A DNA stretch of 64,000 nt. Origin: UBA5543 sp964464965 (GTDB lineage Bacteria > Bacteroidota > Bacteroidia > Chitinophagales > Chitinophagaceae). Of this stretch, positions 15,872-24,351 are shown one piece after another. The position numbers and the translations under genes were made by a program. The stretch covers positions 1 to 64,000 of the forward strand of contig CAYXHM010000004.1 in assembly GCA_964464965.1 (NCBI GenBank). Direction: 5' to 3'. Below the pieces are notes generated by a model. The model saw nothing but the letters and a program-made list of their open reading frames with translations, ran no database searches and was not told where the DNA came from. Numbering within the stretch: position 1 is the stretch's first letter; the number at the start of each line of letters is the position of its first letter.

Positions 15872-17029
15872 CTATTCAGCCCAACTCATTATATAGTTGT
15901 CATCTTCTATGCCTTGTGCATAGGCGGTCATCTTCAGCGGGTGGAATGTATCTACCATCACTGCCAGTTCTCCCGTTTCTTTTGCACCTATGCTTTTCTC
16001 TACCGCGCCAGGGTGCGGGCCGTGTGGAATACCTGCAGGGTGCAGGGTAATCATACCGCGGGTAACATGTTTGCGGCTCATAAAGTCGCCGTCCACATAA
16101 TACAGCACCTCGTCACTATCTATATTGCTGTGGTTATATGGCGCAGGTATAGCATCCGGGTGATAATCGAACAGTCGTGGGCAGAAAGAACATATTACGA
16201 AGTTATGCGCATCAAAAGTCTGGTGTACGGGCGGAGGCTGGTGTACCCGGCCTGTAATTGGCTCAAAATCGTGTATGCTGAATGCATAAGGGTATTCGCA
16301 ACCGTCCCAGCCTACCACGTCAAACGGGTGGTTACCATACCATATAGGATAGAGCAGGCCACGTTTCTTTGTCTGTATCAGGAATTCGCCCTTCTGGTCA
16401 ATAGTTTCCAGATCTTGGGGTTTGCGTATATCACGTTCACAAAACGGAGCATGTTCCAGTAATTGCCCGTATTTGCTCAGGTAGCGCTTAGGAAAGTTTA
16501 CCGGGCTGAAAGACTCTACGATAAACAGCCTGTTGTTTTCATCATTAAAGTGTACCTGGTAAATAGTACCGCGCGGTACCACCAGGTAGTCGCCATATCC
16601 AAAAGGTATTTGCCCGTATTGTGTTTTCAGTGTACCCGTGCCTTCGTGTACAAAAATTACTTCGTCAGCATCCGCATTTTTAAAGAAGCTTTCTGTCAGG
16701 CTTTTTTGCGGTGCAGCCAGTGTTATCTGTACATCGTTATTGAAGAGCACTATTTTACGGCTATCCAGGTAGTCGGCTTCCGGTTTAATATTAAAGCCCT
16801 GGTAGCTGCGGTGTTTTAGTATGTTATCTGTAGCAGCTTTGGGTGAAACATCTACCGGTTCTTCGGTTCTTATTATTTGCGTAGGCGGGTGTACATGGTA
16901 CAGCAGGGAATAATTAGAAGAAAATCCCTCTGTACTGAACAATTGCTCTGAATACAACTTACCTGCTTCATTTCGAAACTGGGTATGCCTTTTGTGCGGT
17001 ATTTTGCCTAAACTATAATAATGCGACAT
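15872..17029 (-). CDS. hmgA: Homogentisate 1,2-dioxygenase
   Basis: 385 residues, the shorter bacterial form. Recognisable segments are YYSLGKIPHKRHTQFR at the N terminus, VPRGTIYQVHF, IHDFEPITGRVHQPPPVHQTF, and the metal region VICSFCPRLFDYHPDAIPAP with HPAGIPHGPHPG. It opens the homogentisate ring to maleylacetoacetate, directly after HppD. The maleylacetoacetate isomerase and fumarylacetoacetase of the pathway are not in the neighbourhood. Confidence 0.95.
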   Translation of the reverse strand: MSHYYSLGKIPHKRHTQFRNEAGKLYSEQLFSTEGFSSNYSLLYHVHPPTQIIRTEEPVDVSPKAATDNILKHRSYQGFNIKPEADYLDSRKIVLFNNDVQITLAAPQKSLTESFFKNADADEVIFVHEGTGTLKTQYGQIPFGYGDYLVVPRGTIYQVHFNDENNRLFIVESFSPVNFPKRYLSKYGQLLEHAPFCERDIRKPQDLETIDQKGEFLIQTKKRGLLYPIWYGNHPFDVVGWDGCEYPYAFSIHDFEPITGRVHQPPPVHQTFDAHNFVICSFCPRLFDYHPDAIPAPYNHSNIDSDEVLYYVDGDFMSRKHVTRGMITLHPAGIPHGPHPGAVEKSIGAKETGELAVMVDTFHPLKMTAYAQGIEDDNYIMSWAE

Positions 17030-17047
17030 TATAAACTCTTTGAGTTA

Positions 17048-17077
17048 CAAATTTAAGATATTGCGCAACCAATACAA
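17048..17077 (-). promoter_or_regulatory. hmgA-hppD promoter with palindromes
   Basis: On the minus strand TTG-N19-TAAATTTG fits the Bacteroidota consensus. The 8-base palindrome TTGCGCAA (17061-17068) lies between the two boxes, and a second inverted repeat ATGAT-N4-ATCAT (17094-17107) lies between this promoter and the divergent AraC-type gene. Both are candidate operators. Confidence 0.65.
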
Positions 17078-17130
17078 TATGCTTTCTGTTATAATGATAT
17101 AAATCATAAAATACCGATATTCGTAAATAA

Positions 17131-17937
17131 GTGACAACTTATCAGCAAATACCGCCACCACCACAACTTGCACCTTACATCAGGTTTTTCTGGGTGTTTG
17201 AAATGGATGGTATATCGGGTGCAGAGCCGTATATATACCGCTCTATGGCCGATAGCTGCGGCGAGATGATATTTCACTATAAAGGAATATTCAACAGAAT
17301 TGATAAAAGTGGAGAGCCGTTATCAATCATTCAAGGTCCAACAAGGCATTTCCAGCGATATGAAACGAATGAAGATTTTGGCATCTTCGGGCTATATTTT
17401 TATCCTTTTGCAGCAAAACAGCTATTTGGTGTGCCGGCTACAGAATTAGCAAACAACCATCCTGATCTGGTAAGCTTCTTTGGACAAGAGGGGAAAGAAT
17501 TGGAAGAAAGAATAATGCTTGCCTCTGATAACCTAACCCGATGCAGGATATTATCCGGTTTTCTGGAAGATAAACTCTTAAAGAACAACAAAAATACGAT
17601 GAGCCACATACATCTTGCTGTACGTGAGCTGATACAAGCTGATGGCATAACAGATATCAAGGAACTATCTTCTAAGTACTGCTTATCGGTCAGGCAGTTT
17701 GAAAGGCATTTTAAAGAGTTATCCGGCTTCAGTCCAAAGCTGTACAGCCGGATAACTCGTTTCAGTAAAGCTACAGACCAATATGGCTTTGAAGGTAAGT
17801 CGCTGACGGACGTAGCTTACGAATGCGGCTATTACGACCAGTCTCATTTTATACACGATTTTAAAGAATTCTCCGGCTATCACCCGGGTACATATTTTGC
17901 CGGCCTTAGCGAGGGTATAGAATACAGGAACGTATAA
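17131..17937 (+). CDS. AraC-family regulator with DUF6597 sensor domain
   Basis: 268 residues from a GTG at 17131, kept because IPPPPQLAPYIRFFWVFE right after it is the conserved start of the DUF6597 domain. The C-terminal 100 residues are an AraC double helix-turn-helix (CLSVRQFERHFKELSGFSPKLY ... LTDVAYECGYYDQSHFIHDF). It is divergent from hmgA with about 100 bases between them, so regulation of tyrosine catabolism is plausible. The ligand is unknown. Confidence 0.85.
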   Translation: MTTYQQIPPPPQLAPYIRFFWVFEMDGISGAEPYIYRSMADSCGEMIFHYKGIFNRIDKSGEPLSIIQGPTRHFQRYETNEDFGIFGLYFYPFAAKQLFGVPATELANNHPDLVSFFGQEGKELEERIMLASDNLTRCRILSGFLEDKLLKNNKNTMSHIHLAVRELIQADGITDIKELSSKYCLSVRQFERHFKELSGFSPKLYSRITRFSKATDQYGFEGKSLTDVAYECGYYDQSHFIHDFKEFSGYHPGTYFAGLSEGIEYRNV

Positions 17938-17975
17938 TGTCGCGTTTTTACAATTTAACACGAACCACCAGCCGC

Positions 17976-17983
17976 TACCTTTG
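17976..17983 (+). promoter_or_regulatory. -7 box of the VOC protein gene
   Basis: TACCTTTG, a perfect match to the Bacteroidota -7 consensus, 28 bases before the start codon at 18011. No clear -33 TTTG is seen at the expected distance. Confidence 0.6.
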
Positions 17984-18010
17984 TTATAGAATTTTTAAAA
18001 CAATAGAAAT

Positions 18011-18394
18011 ATGTCAAAAGTATTTGTTCCAAGAGGGTATAACACGGTAATGCCATACATCATCGTAAAAGATGCTGAGAAGTTTATGGCTTTTATGAAA
18101 GAGGTTTTTGGTGCTACAGAAAAAATGTCTGTACCCACTGAAGATGGCCGTATCATGCATGCTGAAGTAATGATAGGGGAGAGTTGCATTATGTTCTCCA
18201 ATAGCACTGATGAATTCCCCGTGCAGAATGCCGGCTTGTATATACATGTAGCAAACGCAGACCAAACCTACGCAGATGCACTAAAAGCCGGCGCCACATC
18301 CATTATGCCACCGGATGATAAAGAATACGGCCGCAGCGGTGGTGTAAAAGACCCATGGGGTAATACATGGTGGGTGACTACTACGAAGGAGTAG
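18011..18394 (+). CDS. VOC family protein (PhnB/glyoxalase-like)
   Basis: 127 residues forming one vicinal-oxygen-chelate domain: VMPYIIVKDAEKFMAFMKEVFGA at the start, ATSIMPPDDKEYGRSGGVKDPWGNTWWV at the end. This is the PhnB-like branch, whose members have varied or unknown substrates. It has its own promoter and converges on the DUF445 gene. Confidence 0.85.
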   Translation: MSKVFVPRGYNTVMPYIIVKDAEKFMAFMKEVFGATEKMSVPTEDGRIMHAEVMIGESCIMFSNSTDEFPVQNAGLYIHVANADQTYADALKAGATSIMPPDDKEYGRSGGVKDPWGNTWWVTTTKE

Positions 18395-18413
18395 GTTGGT
18401 AAATTGCGGGTGG

Positions 18414-19013
18414 CTATTGCAACAAAGTAATACCCACCTGCATCAATCCTATCAGGAATCCCAATACACCACCCAGTATTTCTACAAACCTGAGTTCTTT
18501 TTTCATAATAGACTGGAGTATTTCTTCCAGTTTGTCTGATGAAAAGTTGCTGACCTTGTCTGTTACAATTTTTTCGATGTCAATATTCTGTTGCAGGGAG
18601 TCTGTATATTGCCCTATTACCTGTGGCAGGAGGGTGCCTATTTCCTCCATCATGCCTTCTTTCAGTTTGGTTATTGTGCCTTCGCCAATAAACATAGCTA
18701 TCACAGGTATTTTCTCCTTCAGCTTTTCACGCAGGAAAATATCTATGTGATTTTCTATGGTAGGGTTAAGAGCTTTAAGCTGTTCAGGGTCTTTCAGTTT
18801 ACTTGCAATTTCATCAAAATGCAGCAACTCTGTGGCTACCAATACGCCAAGTTTTTGTGCAAATTGTTTTTGCCCTTTAGGGAATATACCATGCAGTGTT
18901 ATACCCAGTATTTTTACGGGGTTTTTGGGGTGAAACAGCATCTTTATGGCTATCCAGTTGGTAAACCAGCCTATAAATGCAGATATAAATGGTATAAGTA
19001 ATAATACCACCAT
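18414..19013 (-). CDS. DUF445 membrane protein
   Basis: 199 residues. The N terminus LLLIPFISAFIGWFTNWIAIKMLFHP is the diagnostic DUF445 membrane segment, followed by GIFPKGQKQFAQKLG, an amphipathic helical middle and a second C-terminal membrane helix. This is the short form of the family. No function is established. It lies 24 bases downstream of rfbA, on the same strand. Confidence 0.88.
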   Translation of the reverse strand: MVVLLLIPFISAFIGWFTNWIAIKMLFHPKNPVKILGITLHGIFPKGQKQFAQKLGVLVATELLHFDEIASKLKDPEQLKALNPTIENHIDIFLREKLKEKIPVIAMFIGEGTITKLKEGMMEEIGTLLPQVIGQYTDSLQQNIDIEKIVTDKVSNFSSDKLEEILQSIMKKELRFVEILGGVLGFLIGLMQVGITLLQ

Positions 19014-19037
19014 AATAAGGGAATATTGTTCTGTTAA

Positions 19038-19910
19038 TTAATAAGTACGTTCGTTGGCAATCATCTGAAGGTACGCACCATACCCGCTCTTTTTAAACTT
19101 ATCTGATAACGCTAATAACTGCTCTTTGTTTATATATCCTTTACGATAAGCTATCTCTTCTATGCAACCTACTTTCAGTCCCTGGCGTTTTTCTATCACT
19201 TCTATAAACTGGCCGGCTTCCTGCAGAGAGTCGAAAGTACCTGTGTCTAACCACGCAGTGCCCCTGTCTAATACACCTACTTCCAGTTTACCCATCTCAA
19301 GGTAAGTCTTATTTACATCTGTTATTTCATATTCGCCACGTGGAGATGGCTTTATTGCTTTTGCAATAGCTACAACATCATTATCATAAAAGTACAGCCC
19401 GGGCACAGCAAAGTGAGATTTTGGCTTTTCCGGTTTTTCTTCAATGCTTTTTACCTTGTGGTTGCTGTCAAATTCTACTACGCCATAACGTTCCGGGTCG
19501 CTTACCTGGTAGGCAAATACCACAGCACCGTCAGGGTTAGCCTTGTTTTCCAGCAATGTGCCCATGCCTGATCCATAAAATATATTGTCGCCCAAAACCA
19601 GGGCTACCGAATCACTACCAATAAATTCTTCACCCAATACGAAAGCCTGCGCCAATCCGTCAGGGCTGGGCTGAACTTTATATTCAAACCTGCAACCTAT
19701 CTGGCTACCGTCCCCAAGCAGCTTTTTAAATCCTGCCTGATCTTCAGGAGTCGTTATAATGAGTATCTCGTTGATACCCGCCAGCAACAGTGTTGACAAC
19801 GGATAGTATATCATGGGCTTATCATAAACAGGCATCAGTTGTTTACTTACGGCAATAGTAAGGGGATATAGACGAGTACCGGAGCCTCCAGCCAGGATTA
19901 TTCCTTTCAT
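19038..19910 (-). CDS. rfbA: Glucose-1-phosphate thymidylyltransferase
   Basis: 290 residues. The start is taken at 19910 because MKGIILAGGSGTRLYPLT opens the conserved nucleotide-binding loop; the 27 codons upstream read into rfbB. SKQLMPVYDKPMIYYPL, VLGDNIFYG and RGTAWLDTGT are all family signatures. It makes dTDP-glucose for deoxysugars of surface polysaccharide. The stop of rfbB and this start share one base (TAATG), indicating translational coupling. Confidence 0.96.
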   Translation of the reverse strand: MKGIILAGGSGTRLYPLTIAVSKQLMPVYDKPMIYYPLSTLLLAGINEILIITTPEDQAGFKKLLGDGSQIGCRFEYKVQPSPDGLAQAFVLGEEFIGSDSVALVLGDNIFYGSGMGTLLENKANPDGAVVFAYQVSDPERYGVVEFDSNHKVKSIEEKPEKPKSHFAVPGLYFYDNDVVAIAKAIKPSPRGEYEITDVNKTYLEMGKLEVGVLDRGTAWLDTGTFDSLQEAGQFIEVIEKRQGLKVGCIEEIAYRKGYINKEQLLALSDKFKKSGYGAYLQMIANERTY

Positions 19911-20959
19911 TATGAATATTGTTTTTCGTAGTAATTTTGATATTGACCGGATGTTACATGGTTCATCCACTCCTCGTTTGCAAGGTACCAATCTATTGTA
20001 ATACTCAATCCTTGCTCAAAGGTTACTGATGGTTCCCAGCCAAGTTCATTTTTTATTTTGGTGGCATCTATTGCATACCTGCGGTCGTGACCCGGACGGT
20101 CTTTGATGTAGGTAATCAGTTTTGCTGACTCACCCGCTTCACGCCCCAGTTTTGCATCTATTTGTTCACACAAAAGTTTTATCAGCTCTATATTCTGCCA
20201 TTCGTTGAAACCGCCTATGTTATATGTTTCCCCTTGCTTCCCTGTATGGTAAACAACATCTATTGCATGGGCGTGATCTACCACATAAAGCCAGTCGCGG
20301 GTGTATTTGCCATCGCCATATACCGGCAGAGACTTGTTATTCCTGATATTATTGATAAACAGTGGTATCAGTTTTTCAGGGAATTGATTTTGGCCATAGT
20401 TGTTAGAGCAATTTGTTATAACAAATGGTAAACTATAAGTGTTGCCATAAGCACGTACCAGGTGGTCTGAAGAGGCCTTAGAGGCGGAGTAGGGTGACTG
20501 TGGGTCGTAAGGAGTGGTTTCCAGGAAGAAGCCTGTTTCTCCCAGGGAGCCATATACTTCATCTGTAGATACGTGGTAGAACAGTTTACCCTCATAATTG
20601 CCTTTCCATTGTTCACGTGCTGCATTCAGGAGGTTGGCAGTGCCCATTACGTTCGTTTTAATGAATGCGTTTGGGTCTGTTATTGAGCGGTCAACATGGC
20701 TTTCTGCTGCCAGGTGTATCACGCCGTCAAAATTATATTCCTTAAACAAGTTGCTGATAACCTCTGCTTCTGTAATATCTGCTTTTACAAAAGTATAGTT
20801 TGGGGCATTTTCAATATCCTTAAGGTTCTCAAGGTTGCCGGCATATGTCAGGGCATCCAGGTTTATGATGCTATAGTCAGGATATTTGTTTACAAATAAC
20901 CTTACCACGTGTGAACCAATAAAACCGGCACCACCGGTTATCAGCAATGTTTTCTTCAT
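19910..20959 (-). CDS. rfbB: dTDP-glucose 4,6-dehydratase
   Basis: 349 residues, full length. Rossmann motif GGAGFIGSHV at 9-18, HLAAESHVDRSI, the catalytic STDEVYG segment and Y-x3-K in SPYSASKASSDHLVRAY, then NCSNNYGQNQFPEKLIPL. It produces the 4-keto-6-deoxy intermediate for rhamnose and related sugars. Only rfbB and rfbA are here; rfbC and rfbD are not in this cluster. Confidence 0.97.
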   Translation of the reverse strand: MKKTLLITGGAGFIGSHVVRLFVNKYPDYSIINLDALTYAGNLENLKDIENAPNYTFVKADITEAEVISNLFKEYNFDGVIHLAAESHVDRSITDPNAFIKTNVMGTANLLNAAREQWKGNYEGKLFYHVSTDEVYGSLGETGFFLETTPYDPQSPYSASKASSDHLVRAYGNTYSLPFVITNCSNNYGQNQFPEKLIPLFINNIRNNKSLPVYGDGKYTRDWLYVVDHAHAIDVVYHTGKQGETYNIGGFNEWQNIELIKLLCEQIDAKLGREAGESAKLITYIKDRPGHDRRYAIDATKIKNELGWEPSVTFEQGLSITIDWYLANEEWMNHVTSGQYQNYYEKQYS

Positions 20960-21025
20960 GAGGCAAAAATAATCTAATATTTTGTTTATGAATGGTTAAG
21001 GCGCAATTCCTTCTACTATAATAAA

Positions 21026-21052
21026 GCGCCGTTGAAACTGGTTCAACGACGC
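21026..21052 (-). terminator. Terminator after pgk
   Basis: 11-base arms GCGCCGTTGAA/TTCAACGACGC with one G-U-type mismatch and a short loop, followed on the minus strand by TTTATTAT. It separates pgk from rfbB. Confidence 0.75.
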
Positions 21053-21075
21053 CTGTATGTCCTGTGTTATAATGC

Positions 21076-22287
21076 TTAGTTGTTTATGGCTGCAATACCC
21101 GGTAGTTCTTTGCCTTCAAAGTATTCCAGCATAGCGCCACCACCTGTAGATACATAGCTGACATCATCTGCATAGCCAAACTTGTTTACAGCGGCCACGC
21201 TGTCGCCACCACCTACTAATGAGAAAGCACCGTTTTTGGTAGCTTCTACCACAGCTTGCGCTATTGTTTTTGTGCCATGTTGAAATTTTTCCATTTCAAA
21301 CACGCCCATCGGGCCATTCCAAAGTATAGTTTTAGATTCTTTTATCACCTTGCTGAAGTTGGTACAGGCTATCTGGCCTATATCCAGTCCCATCCAGCCT
21401 TCCGGAATATCCATGTTAGGTGAGGATGAGATATTTGCATCCGGGGCAAACTTATCAGCCAATACACTGTCAGACGGCAGGTGTATACAAACGCCTTTCT
21501 CTTCTGCTTTTTTTATCAGGTCTTTTGCCATTTCCAGGCGGTCGTCTTCGCAAAGAGAGTTACCTATTTGTCCGCCCTGTGCTTTAAAGAATGTATAAGC
21601 CATGCCACCGCCTATTATAATGTCGGTAGCTTTTTCGAGCAGGTTTTCTATAATGAGTATTTTGTCAGAAACCTTAGCGCCACCTATAATAGCGGTAAAT
21701 GGTTTCTGGGAATTGTTCATCACCTTGTCGGCAGCCGCTATCTCGCTTTCCATCAGCAGGCCGAACATTTTATTTTCTTTTGAGAAAGAATCAGCGATAA
21801 CCGCCGTGGAAGCATGTGCGCGGTGTGCAGTACCGAATGCATCATTCACATATACATCTCCCAGTTCAGCCAGTTTTTGCGCAAATTCTTTATCTCCATC
21901 TTCTTCATGCTTTGTATTGCGCAGGTTTTCCAACAGCAATACTTGTCCCGGCTTTAAGTCAGCAGCCATTTGTTTGGCATCGGCGCCTGTTGGGTCTTCT
22001 GCAAATAATACCTCTGTACCCAGCAATTCGGCCAGGTGGTTTTGTATGCGTTTCAGGCTGAAGTCTGCCAATGTTTTGGCAGGATCTTTCTTCATATCCT
22101 TTGCAGGGCGTCCCCAGTGGCTCATTACTACAACACTGCCACCGTCGTTCAATATTTTTTTTAGCGTAGGCACAGCAGCCGTCATACGTGTGTCGTCTGT
22201 TATTTTACCGTCTTTTATAGGCACGTTAAAATCCACACGTACCAAAGCTTTCTTACCGCTGAAATTGTAATTGCTGAATCTGCTCAT
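21076..22287 (-). CDS. pgk: Phosphoglycerate kinase
   Basis: 403 residues. Key segments are LVRVDFNVPIKDGKI, VVVMSHWGRP, YVNDAFGTAHRAHAST, the nucleotide-binding LWNGPMGVFEMEKF and the C-terminal SLVGGGDSVAAVNKFG. It makes ATP and 3-phosphoglycerate in glycolysis. gapA lies just upstream but a terminator and a separate -7 box stand between, so pgk can be transcribed on its own. Confidence 0.98.
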   Translation of the reverse strand: MSRFSNYNFSGKKALVRVDFNVPIKDGKITDDTRMTAAVPTLKKILNDGGSVVVMSHWGRPAKDMKKDPAKTLADFSLKRIQNHLAELLGTEVLFAEDPTGADAKQMAADLKPGQVLLLENLRNTKHEEDGDKEFAQKLAELGDVYVNDAFGTAHRAHASTAVIADSFSKENKMFGLLMESEIAAADKVMNNSQKPFTAIIGGAKVSDKILIIENLLEKATDIIIGGGMAYTFFKAQGGQIGNSLCEDDRLEMAKDLIKKAEEKGVCIHLPSDSVLADKFAPDANISSSPNMDIPEGWMGLDIGQIACTNFSKVIKESKTILWNGPMGVFEMEKFQHGTKTIAQAVVEATKNGAFSLVGGGDSVAAVNKFGYADDVSYVSTGGGAMLEYFEGKELPGIAAINN

Positions 22288-22291
22288 TGTA

Positions 22292-22299
22292 CAAAGTTA
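22292..22299 (-). promoter_or_regulatory. -7 box of pgk, very close to the start codon
   Basis: On the minus strand TAACTTTG ends only four bases before the pgk ATG. With the usual spacing transcription would begin at or within a base or two of the ATG, which would give a leaderless or near-leaderless mRNA. Confidence 0.55.
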
Positions 22300-22303
22300 T
22301 TTA

Positions 22304-22334
22304 GAAAAGAAACGCCACCCATGGGCGGCGTTTC
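22304..22334 (-). terminator. Terminator after gapA
   Basis: 12-base arms GAAACGCCACCC (22309-22320) / GGGCGGCGTTTC (22323-22334), one mismatch, followed on the minus strand by TTTTCT. It lies between gapA and pgk. Confidence 0.8.
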
Positions 22335-22352
22335 AGTATGATATAAAAAGTG

Positions 22353-23366
22353 TTATTTGCTTATCAGGCCTGCAAAGTGTTTTACTGTGCGCACGAGTTG
22401 AGATACGTAGCTCATCTCGTTATCATACCAGCTGGCTGTTTTTACCAATTGTGTATCACCTACTGTCATTACTTTGGTCTGCGTAGCGTCAAACAATGAA
22501 CCGTAAGAAGTACCGATAACATCGCTTGATACGATCTCATCTTCTGTGTAGCCGAAGCTTTCGTTAGCTGCCGCTTTCATAGCTGCATTTACTTCTTCAG
22601 CAGTTACTTTTTTGTTCAGTACACTCACCAATTCAGTAAGAGAACCTGTAATAGTTGGTACACGCTGAGCACCACCATCCAGTTTTCCTTTCAGGTCGGG
22701 TAGCACCAGGCCTATAGCTTTAGCGGCGCCTGTAGAGTTTGGTATGATGTTGGCAGCGGCAGCACGTGCACGGCGGAAATCACCTTTATTGTGCGGAGCA
22801 TCCAGTGTATTTTGGTCGTTGGTATAAGCGTGGATAGTACTCATGATACCTGTAACGATACCGAACTTATCGTTCAGTACCTGTGCCATTGGCGCCAGGC
22901 AGTTTGTAGTGCATGATGCGCAGCTGATAACAGTTTCGCTACCATCCAGTATATTGTGGTTTACATTATAAACGATAGTTTTCATTTCGCCTGTAGCAGG
23001 AGCAGATATTACCACACGCTTAGCGCCTGCTGTAATGTGAGCTTTTGCTTTGTCAGCGTCTGTAAAGAAGCCAGTGCACTCCAATACTACATCTACATTA
23101 TGCGTAGCCCATGGTATTTGTGCAGGATCTTTCTGAGCATATATTTTAACAACATCGCCATTAACGGTAATAGAGTCTTCATTGCTGGTAACGTCAGCAT
23201 TGAAACGGCCCTGTGCAGTATCATACTTCAGCAGGTGAGCCAGAAACTTAGGGCTGGTAAGGTCGTTGATAGCTACAACCTCAATACCTTCCATATTATA
23301 AATCTGGCGGTATGCCAGGCGGCCTATGCGGCCGAAACCATTAATGGCAACTTTTACAGTACTCAT
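22353..23366 (-). CDS. gapA: Type I glyceraldehyde-3-phosphate dehydrogenase
   Basis: 337 residues. NAD-binding INGFGRIGRLAYRQ at the N terminus, the catalytic C152 in SCASCTTNCLAPM, and WYDNEMSYVSQLVRT at the C terminus. It catalyses NAD-dependent oxidation of glyceraldehyde 3-phosphate in glycolysis. A textbook Bacteroidota promoter lies in front, consistent with high expression. Confidence 0.98.
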   Translation of the reverse strand: MSTVKVAINGFGRIGRLAYRQIYNMEGIEVVAINDLTSPKFLAHLLKYDTAQGRFNADVTSNEDSITVNGDVVKIYAQKDPAQIPWATHNVDVVLECTGFFTDADKAKAHITAGAKRVVISAPATGEMKTIVYNVNHNILDGSETVISCASCTTNCLAPMAQVLNDKFGIVTGIMSTIHAYTNDQNTLDAPHNKGDFRRARAAAANIIPNSTGAAKAIGLVLPDLKGKLDGGAQRVPTITGSLTELVSVLNKKVTAEEVNAAMKAAANESFGYTEDEIVSSDVIGTSYGSLFDATQTKVMTVGDTQLVKTASWYDNEMSYVSQLVRTVKHFAGLISK

Positions 23367-23405
23367 TTTATTATAATATTTAATATTATTTTGTTAAACG
23401 TGGCG

Positions 23406-23437
23406 CAAAGGTACGTGGTGGGCAGGGAATATCCAAA
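23406..23437 (-). promoter_or_regulatory. gapA promoter
   Basis: On the minus strand TTTG-N20-TACCTTTG, an exact match to the Bacteroidota housekeeping consensus, about 40 bases upstream of the start codon. Confidence 0.85.
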
Positions 23438-23514
23438 GTGCGTACACTTGTTAACAATAATGATTATTAAAATGTTAATAATCTGATTTTCGATTTTATT
23501 TCTATTTTTCGGCC

Positions 23515-23901
23515 ATGAAAGGAGGCATTAGTGAACATACCGGATTTGCAAAGTATCGTGTATTTGAAAATACGCATATATTACTCTGGTTGATAAAAGA
23601 TACCTGCTGGGCACTGGAATTCAAGCCGGGTGGCCTGATAATGATTGTACCTACAGTGGCTATGGCATTATACCTTACTACAAAGTCGGCAGGAAACAAG
23701 TCTGAACTGCTGCATAATATAGCAGTATGCTTCTGGATACTGGCGAACTCTATATGGATGGTAGGGGAGTTTTTTGAGCACGATACCAGGCTTATAGCTG
23801 CTGCCATGTTTTGCCTGGGATTGACATCTATAGGTGTTTATTACATATTTTATTTTAAGAAAGACAGGATGGAAAGAATGAGAAATATTATTCGAGATTA
23901 G
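23515..23901 (+). CDS. Small membrane protein of unknown function
   Basis: 128 residues with three hydrophobic segments (about 41-56, 66-88 and 93-114) and a basic C-terminal tail. The cytoplasmic and membrane-edge motifs THILLWLIKDTCW and NSIWMVGEFF look conserved-family-like, but I do not recognise the family. It is a single gene between gapA and rpsT, both on the opposite strand. Confidence 0.7.
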   Translation: MKGGISEHTGFAKYRVFENTHILLWLIKDTCWALEFKPGGLIMIVPTVAMALYLTTKSAGNKSELLHNIAVCFWILANSIWMVGEFFEHDTRLIAAAMFCLGLTSIGVYYIFYFKKDRMERMRNIIRD

Positions 23902-23978
23902 AGAACACAATGGCTGCATAATCCATCAGCTTTCTTAAAAACTACATAAATGGGATATTTAGTGCCGTACGCAAATGC

Positions 23979-24001
23979 AAAAAGCCACAATTGCTGTGGC
24001 T
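23979..24001 (-). terminator. Terminator after rpsT
   Basis: AGCCACA/TGTGGCT arms with a 5-base loop, followed on the minus strand by TTTTTGC. It lies about 30 bases past the rpsT stop. Confidence 0.8.
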
Positions 24002-24031
24002 TCTTAGTATTGTATATGTGTGAAAATATAA

Positions 24032-24286
24032 TTAAGCTAATGCAGCTAATTTCTTAGTAAGGCCTGATTTCAGGTTGCTTGCTTTGTTCTTGTGGATGAT
24101 GTTACGCTTAGCCAGCTTATCTATTAATGCGATGACTTTTGGCATTTGCTCAGAAGCTTCTTTCTTGTCAGTAATAGTTAAAAGAGTACGGATAGCATTA
24201 CGGGTAGTTTTACCATAATAGCGGTTACGATCGCGACGTGCTTCGTTTTTCCTTACACTCTTCCTGGTTGATTTATGATTTGCCAT
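24032..24286 (-). CDS. rpsT: 30S ribosomal protein S20
   Basis: 84 residues, the usual length. It begins MANHKSTRKSVRKNEARRDR, is highly basic and helical, and ends SGLTKKLAALA. It binds 16S rRNA in the small subunit. It is a single gene with its own promoter and terminator. Confidence 0.97.
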   Translation of the reverse strand: MANHKSTRKSVRKNEARRDRNRYYGKTTRNAIRTLLTITDKKEASEQMPKVIALIDKLAKRNIIHKNKASNLKSGLTKKLAALA

Positions 24287-24311
24287 TTATATTATTCTTC
24301 GTTTAAGGGTG

Positions 24312-24319
24312 CAAAGGTA
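24312..24319 (-). promoter_or_regulatory. -7 box of rpsT
   Basis: TACCTTTG on the minus strand, a perfect consensus match 25 bases upstream of the rpsT start codon. Confidence 0.7.
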
Positions 24320-24351
24320 AATTAAAAATAATAAACACCCAAATAATTAGC

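Noticed and set aside
19911..19991. Longer N terminus for rfbA
   Set aside because: It is read through the end of rfbB in another frame, and the conserved nucleotide-binding start is at MKGIILAGG.
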